Shown here piece by piece: positions 49,585 to 57,172 of a stretch of DNA of 64,000 bases. How positions within the stretch are numbered: position 1 is the first letter of the stretch; each line of letters starts with the position of its first letter. The notes beneath the pieces were generated by a model, which saw only the letters and a list, made by a program, of their open reading frames with translations, was not told the origin of the DNA and made no database searches. Made by a program: the position numbers and the translations under genes. Source of the DNA: Cytobacillus sp. IB215665 (lineage in GTDB: Bacteria > Bacillota > Bacilli > Bacillales > SM2101); assembly GCF_033963835.1 (NCBI RefSeq), contig NZ_JAXBME010000012.1:62001-126000 (forward strand). Direction: 5' to 3'.

Positions 49585-50025
49585 ATGATGATGCATCAAA
49601 GAAATAATAGGTACCCATTCCCGCCAGTTTGGCGACCACCTTTTCCACGACCACCATTTTCGCAAGGGCCTTTTGTACCTTTTCAACCTACTAGTCCAAT
49701 TCCACCAACGACACCATTTGCACCATTTTCAATTTCACCAGGAATTCCTGCCGCACCTGTAACACCGTTTAGGCCAAGACCAAGACCAAGACCAAATCAA
49801 TTTTCACAAAACACACCTTTTCAGCCGTTTCCAACACCATACCCATTACAACAACCTAATATGCAGCAACCTCAGCCAGGTTTTGGATCAATCATGAATC
49901 ATTTTAAAAAAGATGACGGTTCTTATGATTATAGTAAGATGATGAATACTGGTGGACAAATTATGGGAGCAGTAAATCAGCTAAATTCGGCTTTTAAAGG
50001 TTTTTCATCATTAATTAATCTATAA
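49585..50025 (+). CDS. yppG: YppG family protein, proline-rich
   Basis: 146 residues from ATG 49585. The first 100 residues are proline, phenylalanine and arginine rich (PPVWRPPFPRPPF, RPRPRPRPNQF), then a conserved C-terminal block GFGSIMNHFKKDDGSYDYSKMMNTGGQIMGAVNQLNS. This is the YppG pattern, a Bacillus spore-associated/coat-type protein. GGAGGGAATAGCA before ATG 49585 sets the start; 18 upstream codons are open but lack a ribosome site. Order yppE, yppF, yppG matches B. subtilis apart from insertions. Confidence 0.8.
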   Translation: MMMHQRNNRYPFPPVWRPPFPRPPFSQGPFVPFQPTSPIPPTTPFAPFSISPGIPAAPVTPFRPRPRPRPNQFSQNTPFQPFPTPYPLQQPNMQQPQPGFGSIMNHFKKDDGSYDYSKMMNTGGQIMGAVNQLNSAFKGFSSLINL

Positions 50026-50069
50026 TAATTGCTCCTTAAGCCTTGTGGAAATGACTACATGCAATGAGG

Positions 50070-50143
50070 GAGGATGAACTTTATATTTTGGGGCAGATAC
50101 TATGCTAAAAAAAGATTAGTTATCTGTTCCTAAAGTCATCCTC
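50070..50143. repeat. Long imperfect hairpin between convergent genes
   Basis: GAGGATGA (50070-50077) pairs with TCATCCTC (50136-50143), CTTTA with TAAAG, and GGGGCAGATA (50090-50099) with TATCTGTTCC (50121-50130), giving about 23 pairs around a 21-base loop. It lies between yppG and the convergent small gene, so it may end both transcripts. Confidence 0.6.
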
Positions 50144-50149
50144 TTAGCT

Positions 50150-50392
50150 CTAATGTTTTTCTAGTTCAACTCTTTCACGTCTACAATGTAAAGCATAGTT
50201 AGCTGCTTCTAGGTTTGAAATGGCTAGTGAATTTTCCATGCTGTGAAAATCGCCATTTTGAAATGCTTTAAGCTTATTAATTAATATAGGAAGAACGTCT
50301 TCTACTTGACAACCGTTTATCCCATTCTTATCGATAGCACCATCTTGAAATTTAATGTTAATAAAATTATCATTGTTGCGTGTCAGCTTCAT
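50150..50392 (-). CDS. Small protein resembling the Acb2/Tad1 hairpin family
   Basis: 80 residues. The order KFQDGAI, NGCQVEDVLPILINKL, FQNGDF, ENSLAISNLEAANYAL and RRERVE follows the pattern of small phage and chromosomal proteins annotated as Acb2/Tad1 hairpin domain proteins (NGxQxEDV...FQxGxF...EN.LAI..LE.A...R). Phage Acb2 sequesters cyclic nucleotides of CBASS immunity. The phage family's conserved tail RGVEGTH is missing here; this protein stops at RVELEKH. ATG 50392 is chosen over GTG 50395. No defence or prophage gene is nearby; the identification rests on remembered family pattern. Confidence 0.5.
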   Translation of the reverse strand: MKLTRNNDNFINIKFQDGAIDKNGINGCQVEDVLPILINKLKAFQNGDFHSMENSLAISNLEAANYALHCRRERVELEKH

Positions 50393-50428
50393 CACCCCAT
50401 GACCTGTATTATTGATTACTCATTATTA

Positions 50429-50680
50429 CTAATACAGCAACTCATAAACCTCATTTAATTGCTCTACACGTTTGAAATCTTGTTCATCTAGAGCATATAT
50501 TATTTCATCAGGTAAAACCTCATCTAAAAATGATATTTCTTCTTCATTTAATTCCTTAACAAAATCCCCTTCACTGCGATACGTTTTTGCAAGAAGTTTT
50601 TCATATATTTGTTCCGATATATTGTGTTTATCTAAATAGTTGGATAATGTTTCTTGTAAATATCTTAATGTCTTATCCAT
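50429..50680 (-). CDS. csgA: Sigma-G dependent sporulation protein CsgA
   Basis: 83 residues. It matches B. subtilis CsgA in length and motif order: MDKTLRYLQETLSNYLD, LAKTYRSEGDFVKELNEEEISFL, and the tail KRVEQLNEVYELLY. CsgA is a small forespore-expressed protein. The frame could start at GTG 50692, but AAAGGTGTG abuts it and is well placed for ATG 50680, which matches the B. subtilis start. The small gene upstream on the same strand is 17 bases away and probably cotranscribed. Confidence 0.85.
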   Translation of the reverse strand: MDKTLRYLQETLSNYLDKHNISEQIYEKLLAKTYRSEGDFVKELNEEEISFLDEVLPDEIIYALDEQDFKRVEQLNEVYELLY

Positions 50681-50697
50681 AATGTTTGACACACCTT

Positions 50698-50880
50698 TTA
50701 TGTTTGATCAAAATACTTCGTAAACTCCTCAACATCTTTCACATTTTCACTATAATAAGGATTTTCCTCAACACTCGTTTCAGGATCAAGATTTGTTTTA
50801 ATTACTAATCTTGGCTCTTTTGATGGGTCTAGATGAGTATCAGTTTCTATATGTTCTGGATTTTCATTCTTTTTATTCAC
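50698..50880 (-). CDS. Small acidic hypothetical protein upstream of csgA
   Basis: 60 residues, acidic, with no cysteines, beginning MNKKNENPEHIETD and ending DVEEFTKYFDQT. The start GTG 50880 is 8 bases after AGGAGG; GTG 50889 overlaps the ribosome site and is rejected. Cotranscribed with csgA, so probably a sporulation protein, but no family is recognised. Confidence 0.6.
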   Translation of the reverse strand: MNKKNENPEHIETDTHLDPSKEPRLVIKTNLDPETSVEENPYYSENVKDVEEFTKYFDQT

Positions 50881-51045
50881 TACATCCACCTCCTACATAT
50901 AACTTGCTTTTAAATTTTAAAAATATGTAATTTATAGTATGAAATATGAAGTGTATAATCTTTTTTCATGCGTCACAGACTATGTATTGGAGCAGAGGTC
51001 ATGTCAATTCGTTGCTCCAAATGAATTGTAAAAGGAGGAGCATAG

Positions 51046-51150
51046 GTGACAAAGAAGCAAAATAAACCACAAAAAACTAACATGGAATTTGGAAACCAAT
51101 TTACACAAAAACGTCCTAAAAAGGAAATGAATAATAAGAACGATAACTAG
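51046..51150 (+). CDS. Very small basic protein, spore-peptide-like
   Basis: 34 residues (MTKKQNKPQKTNMEFG to KNDN), rich in lysine, asparagine and glutamine. AAAGGAGGAGCATAG precedes GTG 51046. Composition and the FGNQF segment resemble gamma-type small acid-soluble spore proteins, but the match is loose. It is followed 11 bases later by a similar gene, so the pair looks like a duplicated spore-peptide operon. Confidence 0.5.
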   Translation: MTKKQNKPQKTNMEFGNQFTQKRPKKEMNNKNDN

Positions 51151-51161
51151 GAGGAATATGA

Positions 51162-51311
51162 ATGACTAATCGAAACAATAACCGCAAGAGACAAAATAAA
51201 TATCCGAACAATAGGAATGAGACTGAATTTGCTAATGAGCAGTCCATTCAACATGATTCAACTCCAGAGAATAATCCGAAATACGGAAATGAATCTCACA
51301 AAAATTCCTAA
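51162..51311 (+). CDS. Small Asn/Gln-rich protein resembling gamma-type SASP
   Basis: 49 residues, asparagine and glutamine rich, with ETEFANEQ, which resembles the GTEFASET repeat of gamma-type SASP SspE. AGGAGGAATATGA lies before the ATG; the first codon of the previous gene's stop is close. The terminator at 51322 closes the two-gene unit. Family assignment is by composition and one motif only. Confidence 0.5.
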   Translation: MTNRNNNRKRQNKYPNNRNETEFANEQSIQHDSTPENNPKYGNESHKNS

Positions 51312-51321
51312 TGGAATACAT

Positions 51322-51362
51322 AAAAAGCAGCGAATGAATATTATTCTTCGCTGCTTTTTTAT
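51322..51362 (+). terminator. Terminator of the small-peptide pair
   Basis: AAAAAGCAGCGAA (51322-51334), 12-base loop, TTCGCTGCTTTTT (51347-51359), then T. Thirteen perfect pairs. Confidence 0.9.
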
Positions 51363-51531
51363 ATAGTATTATTTTTTACTCCTCATTCTATGATGTAAAT
51401 ACGTATACACCTAGTGTTCCTGACACCTTATTTAGTCTTAAAATTATTGAATTCTCTTTTCACTCATTCATTCTGTTCATTTATAGTAAGAATAGGCAGT
51501 AGGGTTTACGAAAGAGCTATTAATGAACGTT

Positions 51532-52002
51532 CTATTCCTGAATGGATATCCGCTTGCGTTGTTGGCGTGGAATACGTATATCTAGTAGGCCATCCCTAAA
51601 TGTTGCAGTTACGTTTTGTTCTGGGATCTTGTAGGGAACGTGAACGGTTCTTGAAGCCTGTTGGAATGTATGCATTTTTTGGTATGTTTGTTGTTTATCA
51701 TTTGACTCTTCGATTATTTCGCTGTTATTAAGTGAGATTGTTACATAATGTTCGAAGAATTCAAGATTTATTTGCTCACGTTTAACACCAGGTAATTCTG
51801 CATTAATAACATACTCTGTATCTGTTTCAAATGTTCGTATAGGTATTTGTTGAATGAAGAGTGGTTGGCTAAGGAGGTCATCAAGTGACTCAAATATTCG
51901 TTTAAAAGGATTTTCGCCAATGAATTCATTCATCGATTTAATTAAGCCATTGAATTCGTTCTCAAGATTTCTAGATAATTTATTATTATTGTCTGAACTC
52001 AC
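51532..52002 (-). CDS. Hsp20/alpha-crystallin family small heat-shock protein
   Basis: 156 residues. The alpha-crystallin core is at about 48-140: YVINAELPGVKREQINLEF (strands and the ELPG turn), HVPYKIPEQNVTATFRDGLLDIRIP. The N-terminal arm contains FNGLIKSMNEFIGENPFKRIFESL. Holds unfolding proteins in oligomers. The frame begins at 52011, but GAGGTG is six bases before GTG 52002, which I prefer. It is divergent from hcp, with 220 bases between. Confidence 0.85.
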   Translation of the reverse strand: MSSDNNNKLSRNLENEFNGLIKSMNEFIGENPFKRIFESLDDLLSQPLFIQQIPIRTFETDTEYVINAELPGVKREQINLEFFEHYVTISLNNSEIIEESNDKQQTYQKMHTFQQASRTVHVPYKIPEQNVTATFRDGLLDIRIPRQQRKRISIQE

Positions 52003-52143
52003 AACTTTCACCTCAGTTAAAAAAGTTTATTCGCTATAACTTATGCAATTCGTTCGGAAAGGGCACAAAAAATACACAGAGTATCTACAGTCATGTAATG
52101 AAAAAATGGTATAAATGTGAACAATTTGTAAATTATCCAAAAA

Positions 52144-52159
52144 TGTGATTGAAATCACA
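52144..52159. promoter_or_regulatory. Perfect Crp/Fnr-type palindrome upstream of hcp
   Basis: TGTGATTGAAATCACA, the consensus TGTGA-N6-TCACA. Its centre lies 41.5 bases before a start predicted from the -10 TATGCT (52181-52186), the standard class II activator position. Confidence 0.75.
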
Positions 52160-52222
52160 ATTGATCGTATACGAAAGATGTATGCTAAAACATGAAAATT
52201 CCGTTTTAAAGGGGAGATAGAC

Positions 52223-53518
52223 ATGTTTTGTTATCAATGTGAACAAACTCCATCAGGAGGGTGTAAAGTGGTTGGTGTATGTGGAAAGGATGAAACGATC
52301 GCAAGCTTACAAGATACAATCGTATTTGGTTTAAAGGGCATCGCTGCATACCGAACACATGCTAATCAACTTGGATATACAGATTCATTTGTTGATGCAA
52401 CGACTCATGAAGCACTTTATATGACATTAACGAATTCAAATTTTAATGTTGAAGAACATATCGATATGGCAATGAAGGTAGGGCAAGCAGCAGTTCGTAT
52501 CATGGACGTACTTGATAAAGCTCATACTGAACGTTTAGGTATACCCCAACCAATAACAGTTTCTCAAAATAAAATTGAAGGCAAGTGTATCGTAGTAACT
52601 GGTCATAATTTATTCGCTTTGCAAGAGTTGCTTGAGCAAACAAAAGGGAAAGGGATAAACATATATACTCACTCAGAAATGCTCCCTGCACATGGTTATC
52701 CGGAACTAAAAAAATATCATCATTTAAAAGGAAATATAGGAAAAGCATGGTATGATCAACGTAGATTATTTGAAAAGTTTCCAGGTGCTATATTAGCAAC
52801 CACAAACTGTGTGATGCCGATTAAGGGCACGTATGCAGATCGAATGTATTCATATGAAGTGGCGGGCTTGGAAAATGTTCAAAAAATAGAGAATGATGAT
52901 TTTACTCCTTTAATTGATAGAGCGCTCCAATTACCCGATGCAAACATTGAATCAGAACAAACATTAGTAACTGGCTTCCATCATGAAACAGTTTTAGGCT
53001 TGGCACCTGAAGTTATCCAAGCTGTTAAGGATGGCAAAATTAAAAGATTTTTCGTTATAGCTGGTTGTGATGCTCCAGGAAAAGGTGGGGAGTACTACCG
53101 AGAGCTGGCTACATCTTTGCCACCTGAAACAGTGATTTTAACTACATCTTGTGGGAAGTTTCGTTTTAATGATGTAGACTATGGCACAGTACCAGGGACA
53201 GAAATTCCTCGCTATATTGATTTAGGTCAATGTAATAATTCAGGCTCAACGGTAAAAATAGCACTTGCTTTAGCTGATGCTTTTGAATGTGAAGTAAATG
53301 ATTTACCGATCAGTATTGTTCTTTCTTGGTTTGAACAAAAAGCGGTAGCAATTTTACTTGGTTTATTTAGTTTAGGCATTAAAGATATCCGCATTGGACC
53401 TAAGCCACCAGAGTTTATTTCTGAGGGAGTGCTGAACGTTTTACAAGAAACATTCAACCTCCAATTAATTGATAATGCGCAGGACGATATGGAACAAATG
53501 TTATCCTTAACCGTTTAA
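52223..53518 (+). CDS. hcp: Hybrid cluster protein / hydroxylamine reductase
   Basis: 431 residues, so the short form of the hybrid-cluster family (canonical members are about 550). The N-terminal cysteines CYQCEQTPSGGCKVVGVCG bind an Fe-S cluster, and the hybrid cluster ligands appear as VTGHNLFALQ, TTNCVM, AGCDAPGKGGEYYRE and TTSCGKFRFND, with the C-terminal glutamate region. The family reduces hydroxylamine or handles NO and is made in anaerobic or nitrosative conditions. GGGGAGATAGAC precedes the ATG. A perfect Crp/Fnr site sits at -41.5 and a Crp/Fnr gene lies just downstream. Confidence 0.93.
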   Translation: MFCYQCEQTPSGGCKVVGVCGKDETIASLQDTIVFGLKGIAAYRTHANQLGYTDSFVDATTHEALYMTLTNSNFNVEEHIDMAMKVGQAAVRIMDVLDKAHTERLGIPQPITVSQNKIEGKCIVVTGHNLFALQELLEQTKGKGINIYTHSEMLPAHGYPELKKYHHLKGNIGKAWYDQRRLFEKFPGAILATTNCVMPIKGTYADRMYSYEVAGLENVQKIENDDFTPLIDRALQLPDANIESEQTLVTGFHHETVLGLAPEVIQAVKDGKIKRFFVIAGCDAPGKGGEYYRELATSLPPETVILTTSCGKFRFNDVDYGTVPGTEIPRYIDLGQCNNSGSTVKIALALADAFECEVNDLPISIVLSWFEQKAVAILLGLFSLGIKDIRIGPKPPEFISEGVLNVLQETFNLQLIDNAQDDMEQMLSLTV

Positions 53519-53594
53519 TAAACTTAAATAATTTTGTTTTTTGGAATGCCAAATTTTATACTGCCACTCTATGTAATAACAGTTTGCGAACATG

Positions 53595-53629
53595 AAAAGT
53601 GAGTTGCTGCTCTAGCAACTCACTTTTTG
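53595..53629. terminator. Terminator of hcp
   Basis: AAAAGTGAGTTGCT (53595-53608), loop GCTCT, AGCAACTCACTTTT (53614-53627), then T and G. Fourteen perfect pairs. Confidence 0.85.
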
Positions 53630-53779
53630 GCTGTTCTCACATTAATCGTTGTTTTTTAGAAAAATGAGCTAAATTCAAATATTACTTGCGTTTCCAATAT
53701 TTTATTTCCTTCAAAGTGTTGGACTTCGTTAAAAACTTTAACTAATTGTCCATTTCTACAAAGTTTGAAATGAGCTTTT
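53628..53779. repeat. Dispersed MITE-like repeat copy
   Basis: Left end TTGGCTGTTCTCACATTAAT then CGTTGTTTTTTAG; right end CTACAAAGTTTGAAATGAGC at 53776. About 150 bp between hcp and the convergent Crp/Fnr gene. Confidence 0.55.
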
Positions 53780-53788
53780 GTTTTTAAC

Positions 53789-54481
53789 TCACAAGATTTC
53801 TGATTCGAACTTGTTTACATCAATAACAAGATTGCCATCACAATTCACTGTAATACTTCCTTTTTTCTTAAGCTTTGTAATCGTTCTACTAATCGTTTCC
53901 CGTGTTGTACCAATCATATTAGCTAATTCCTTATTGGTGAATTGGGTAGATAGCACTCTTGTGTGGCTATCAATTTCCGTTCCGTGAGTTTCTGAAAGTC
54001 TTAGTAACAGCTTTACGATTTGCTCATATGTATTATTTAAAATTTGTTCTTCGAGTCTTTTTTGCAAATCTATAATTTTTTCACCCATCACTCTAAAAAG
54101 TTTAATACAAACTTCTGGATGTTGTAAAAGTAACTGTTCAAAATGAGAAATAGAAATTGCTACAACAGCAGTACTTTCGACAGCGAATGACGAAGCTGGA
54201 TAATTCCCTTTTCTAAAAAAACCTACGTGTGGAAACATATCTCCTTCACTTAAAACTGATACAATCTGTTCTTTTCCTTGAATATCATTTTTATATATCT
54301 TTACTTTACCAGTATGTATAAAATACACATAATCTAAAGGATCTTCATGCATGAAAATATGAGTCCCTTTTTGGTACGTTCGGGTGATTGCAATATTTAC
54401 AATTTCTTTTAATTCAGTATTTATAAGTTCTTTAAATAAAGGTACATTTCTTAAAACGTCTTCAATAGTTTGTTTATTCAT
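53789..54481 (-). CDS. Crp/Fnr family transcriptional regulator
   Basis: 230 residues. N-terminal cyclic-nucleotide-like beta barrel (about 15-125; GTHIFMHEDPLDYVYFIHTGKVKIY), dimerisation helix (about 130-150), and the winged helix with the recognition helix in FTNKELANMIGTTRETISRTITKLKKKGSI (E and R positions suit TGTGA recognition). The few cysteines do not form the usual Fnr cluster, so its sensing mode is unclear; heme- or NO-sensing relatives exist. It is convergent with hcp, whose promoter carries a TGTGA-N6-TCACA site. A direct link is inferred. Confidence 0.88.
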   Translation of the reverse strand: MNKQTIEDVLRNVPLFKELINTELKEIVNIAITRTYQKGTHIFMHEDPLDYVYFIHTGKVKIYKNDIQGKEQIVSVLSEGDMFPHVGFFRKGNYPASSFAVESTAVVAISISHFEQLLLQHPEVCIKLFRVMGEKIIDLQKRLEEQILNNTYEQIVKLLLRLSETHGTEIDSHTRVLSTQFTNKELANMIGTTRETISRTITKLKKKGSITVNCDGNLVIDVNKFESEIL

Positions 54482-54563
54482 TTCTTACCACTCCACAGTA
54501 TTTTCAATATATATATTTTAACAGATTTTATCATTTGTCGACGATAAATAAAAACTTTCTTTG

Positions 54564-54577
54564 CGAACGTTTATTCG
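54564..54577. promoter_or_regulatory. LexA-like box in the mrfA promoter
   Basis: CGAACGTTTATTCG matches the Bacillus LexA box CGAAC-N4-GTTCG with one mismatch (ATTCG). It lies between a weak -35 and the -10 TACAAT (54579-54584), a position expected for repression. Confidence 0.45.
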
Positions 54578-54626
54578 TTACAATAAAATAGATGTGATAC
54601 TAATTTAAATAGGCGGTGAACAGGTA

Positions 54627-56873
54627 GTGAATAAGAAGTCGCTGTCCGACATTATTGACGAACTAAAGGTAAATGAAAATATTATACATTGGCATGATGT
54701 AGAGCCGAAGGAAGCAAAAACAATGAGTATACCTGACAGTGTTGACTCCAGAATTAAAACAGCTTTACATAATAGGGGGGTAAACGCATTATATACACAT
54801 CAATGTACTGCATATGAAGCAGTGCAAGATGGTCAGAATATTGTAACGGTGACCCCAACTGCATCTGGAAAGACATTGTGTTATAATCTTCCAGTTCTTC
54901 AAGCTATTGCACAAGATGAACTGAACCGCGCATTATATATTTTCCCTACTAAAGCGTTAGCGCAAGATCAGAAGAGTGAATTAAATGAGATTATTTCAGA
55001 AATGGGAATTGATATAAAAAGCTTTACTTATGATGGTGACACCTCTCCAACGATAAGACAAAAAGTAAAGAAAGCTGGACATATTGTTATCACCAACCCT
55101 GACATGTTACATTCAGCTATACTTCCTCATCATACAAAATGGGTTAGCCTCTTTGAAAACTTAAAATATATCGTTATCGATGAATTACACACATATCGCG
55201 GTGTGTTTGGAAGTCATGTCGCGAATGTCATACGCAGGCTTAAAAGAATTTGTAATTTTTATGGTAGTGATCCGATCTTTATTTGTACTTCAGCGACTAT
55301 TGCAAACCCTAAGGAATTAGCTGAAAGGTTAACAGAAAGCACAATGACCTTAATTGATGATAATGGGGCACCAAGTGGCAGGAAGCATTTTGTTTTTTAT
55401 AATCCTCCTGTTGTAAATAAACCTTTAAACATAAGAAAAAGTGCAACTGTAGAAGTAAATGATCTTGCACAAAGATTTTTAAAAAATCATATTCAAACAA
55501 TTGTATTTGCAAGAAGTAGAGTACGTGTTGAAATTTTATTAAGTCATATTCAAGAACTAGTACAAAAAGAACTCGGTTCAAAATCTATTAGAGGATATAG
55601 AGGCGGTTATTTACCGAAGCAACGAAGAGAAATTGAGCAAGGTCTACGTAATGGGAACATAATGGGTGTCGTGAGTACGAATGCTTTGGAATTAGGTGTC
55701 GATATTGGGCAGTTACAAGTGTGTGTCATGACAGGATATCCGGGAAGTATTGCAAGTACTTGGCAGCAAGCTGGACGTGCAGGTCGTCGTCACAGTGAAG
55801 CAGTTATTATTATGGTAGCTAACTCTACTCCAATTGATCAATACATTGTGAACAATCCAAACTACTTTTTTGAAAGATCACCAGAATCTGCAAGAATCAA
55901 TCCAGAAAATTTAATTATACTAGTTGACCATCTGAAATGTGCAGCTTATGAATTACCCTTTAGGGAAAATGAACGATTTGGCAAACAAGATGTAATGGAA
56001 ATAATGGAATATTTAGTCGATGAAAGCGTGTTGTATCGTAATGGTGAGAAATTTTATTGGGCGAATCAATCCTTTCCAGCGAGCAATATTAGCCTGAGGT
56101 CGGCATCACAAGAGAATGTCGTTATTATCGATCAATCAAATATTGCTGACGTTAAAATTATTGGCGAAATGGATCGCTTTAGTGCTATGACACTTTTACA
56201 TGATGAAGCCATTTATATACATGAAGGGATCCAACATCAGGTAGAAAAACTAGACTGGGAACATAAGAAAGCGTACGTAAAGAAAGTGGATGTAGAATAT
56301 TACACTGACGCTAATTTAGCTATACAATTAAAAGTATTGGAAATAGATAAAACAACGAATAGAAAAACAACTACAATGAATTATGGAGATGTAACAATCA
56401 ATGCTCGCCCTACGATATTTAAGAAAATTAAATTGTCTTCATTTGAAAATGTAGGCTCTGGTCCAATTCATTTACCCGAAGAAGAATTACATACGAGTGC
56501 TACATGGCTTGAAGTTCAAAACGTTGACAATAAGAAAGATGAAAAAGCGTTAGAGCAAATTCTACTGGGGATTAGAAATGTATTTAGCCATATTATACCT
56601 ATCCACGTCATGTGTGATCGTAATGATATCCATGTAGTATCACAAATTAAAGCTACACATACAGGAAAACCAACATTATTTATTTGTGATCATTACCCAG
56701 GGGGGATAGGATTAGCAGAAGAGGTTTATAAAAGTCAGGACTTAATCATTAAAGCATCGAGAAACCTAATAATACATTGTCCTTGTGAAGAAGGATGCCC
56801 GTCCTGTATTGGCATAGAAATAGGGGGTAAAGACCGTAAGAGAGCGGTGCTTAACATGCTAGAAAAATTTTAA
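54627..56873 (+). CDS. mrfA: Superfamily 2 helicase MrfA (YprA)
   Basis: 748 residues, near full identity in motif order to B. subtilis YprA/MrfA: Walker A in TPTASGKTLCYN, DEAH-type DELHTYRG, SAT, the C-terminal helicase part with TNALELGVDIGQLQ and QQAGRAGRR, and a C-terminal cysteine cluster HCPCEEGCPSCIG (MZB domain). It works with MrfB in repair of mitomycin-type DNA lesions. GTG 54627 is the start; GGCGGTGAACAGGTA lies ahead. In B. subtilis mrfB follows almost directly; here 299 bases with a repeat copy intervene. Confidence 0.95.
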   Translation: MNKKSLSDIIDELKVNENIIHWHDVEPKEAKTMSIPDSVDSRIKTALHNRGVNALYTHQCTAYEAVQDGQNIVTVTPTASGKTLCYNLPVLQAIAQDELNRALYIFPTKALAQDQKSELNEIISEMGIDIKSFTYDGDTSPTIRQKVKKAGHIVITNPDMLHSAILPHHTKWVSLFENLKYIVIDELHTYRGVFGSHVANVIRRLKRICNFYGSDPIFICTSATIANPKELAERLTESTMTLIDDNGAPSGRKHFVFYNPPVVNKPLNIRKSATVEVNDLAQRFLKNHIQTIVFARSRVRVEILLSHIQELVQKELGSKSIRGYRGGYLPKQRREIEQGLRNGNIMGVVSTNALELGVDIGQLQVCVMTGYPGSIASTWQQAGRAGRRHSEAVIIMVANSTPIDQYIVNNPNYFFERSPESARINPENLIILVDHLKCAAYELPFRENERFGKQDVMEIMEYLVDESVLYRNGEKFYWANQSFPASNISLRSASQENVVIIDQSNIADVKIIGEMDRFSAMTLLHDEAIYIHEGIQHQVEKLDWEHKKAYVKKVDVEYYTDANLAIQLKVLEIDKTTNRKTTTMNYGDVTINARPTIFKKIKLSSFENVGSGPIHLPEEELHTSATWLEVQNVDNKKDEKALEQILLGIRNVFSHIIPIHVMCDRNDIHVVSQIKATHTGKPTLFICDHYPGGIGLAEEVYKSQDLIIKASRNLIIHCPCEEGCPSCIGIEIGGKDRKRAVLNMLEKF

Positions 56874-56877
56874 CCTA

Positions 56878-57037
56878 TGACTCTTTCGTGAAATTTACGC
56901 TATTTTACTAAAATTGGACAGTAAGATGAGCTTTATGAGCGTTTAATAATTGTAAAAGTAGAATAGGTGCCACGAACACGAGGTGAAAACGTGCCATCGT
57001 ATAGAACGAAGAGCCACAATCAAAGCGAAAACAGCTT
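56878..57037. repeat. Dispersed MITE-like repeat between mrfA and mrfB
   Basis: Left end TGACTCTTTCGTGAAATTTA then CGCTATTTT; right end AACGAAGAGCCACAATCAAA then GCGAAAACAGCTTAAG. About 160 bp. It begins within a few bases of the mrfA stop. Confidence 0.7.
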
Positions 57038-57172
57038 AAGTTATTTATTTTCGTGTGACTTCTAGAACATACATGGCTATGTTCATAATAGAAATGAGGC
57101 AGGTGAACATACGGTAATAACATAAATCAAATGGTCATTCATTTGTTTACGTTGTTATAAGTACTATTATTT

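Noticed and set aside
51414-51599. 61-codon plus-strand frame overlapping hsp20
   Set aside because: Its 3' part is antisense to the hsp20 C-terminus and it has no ribosome site.
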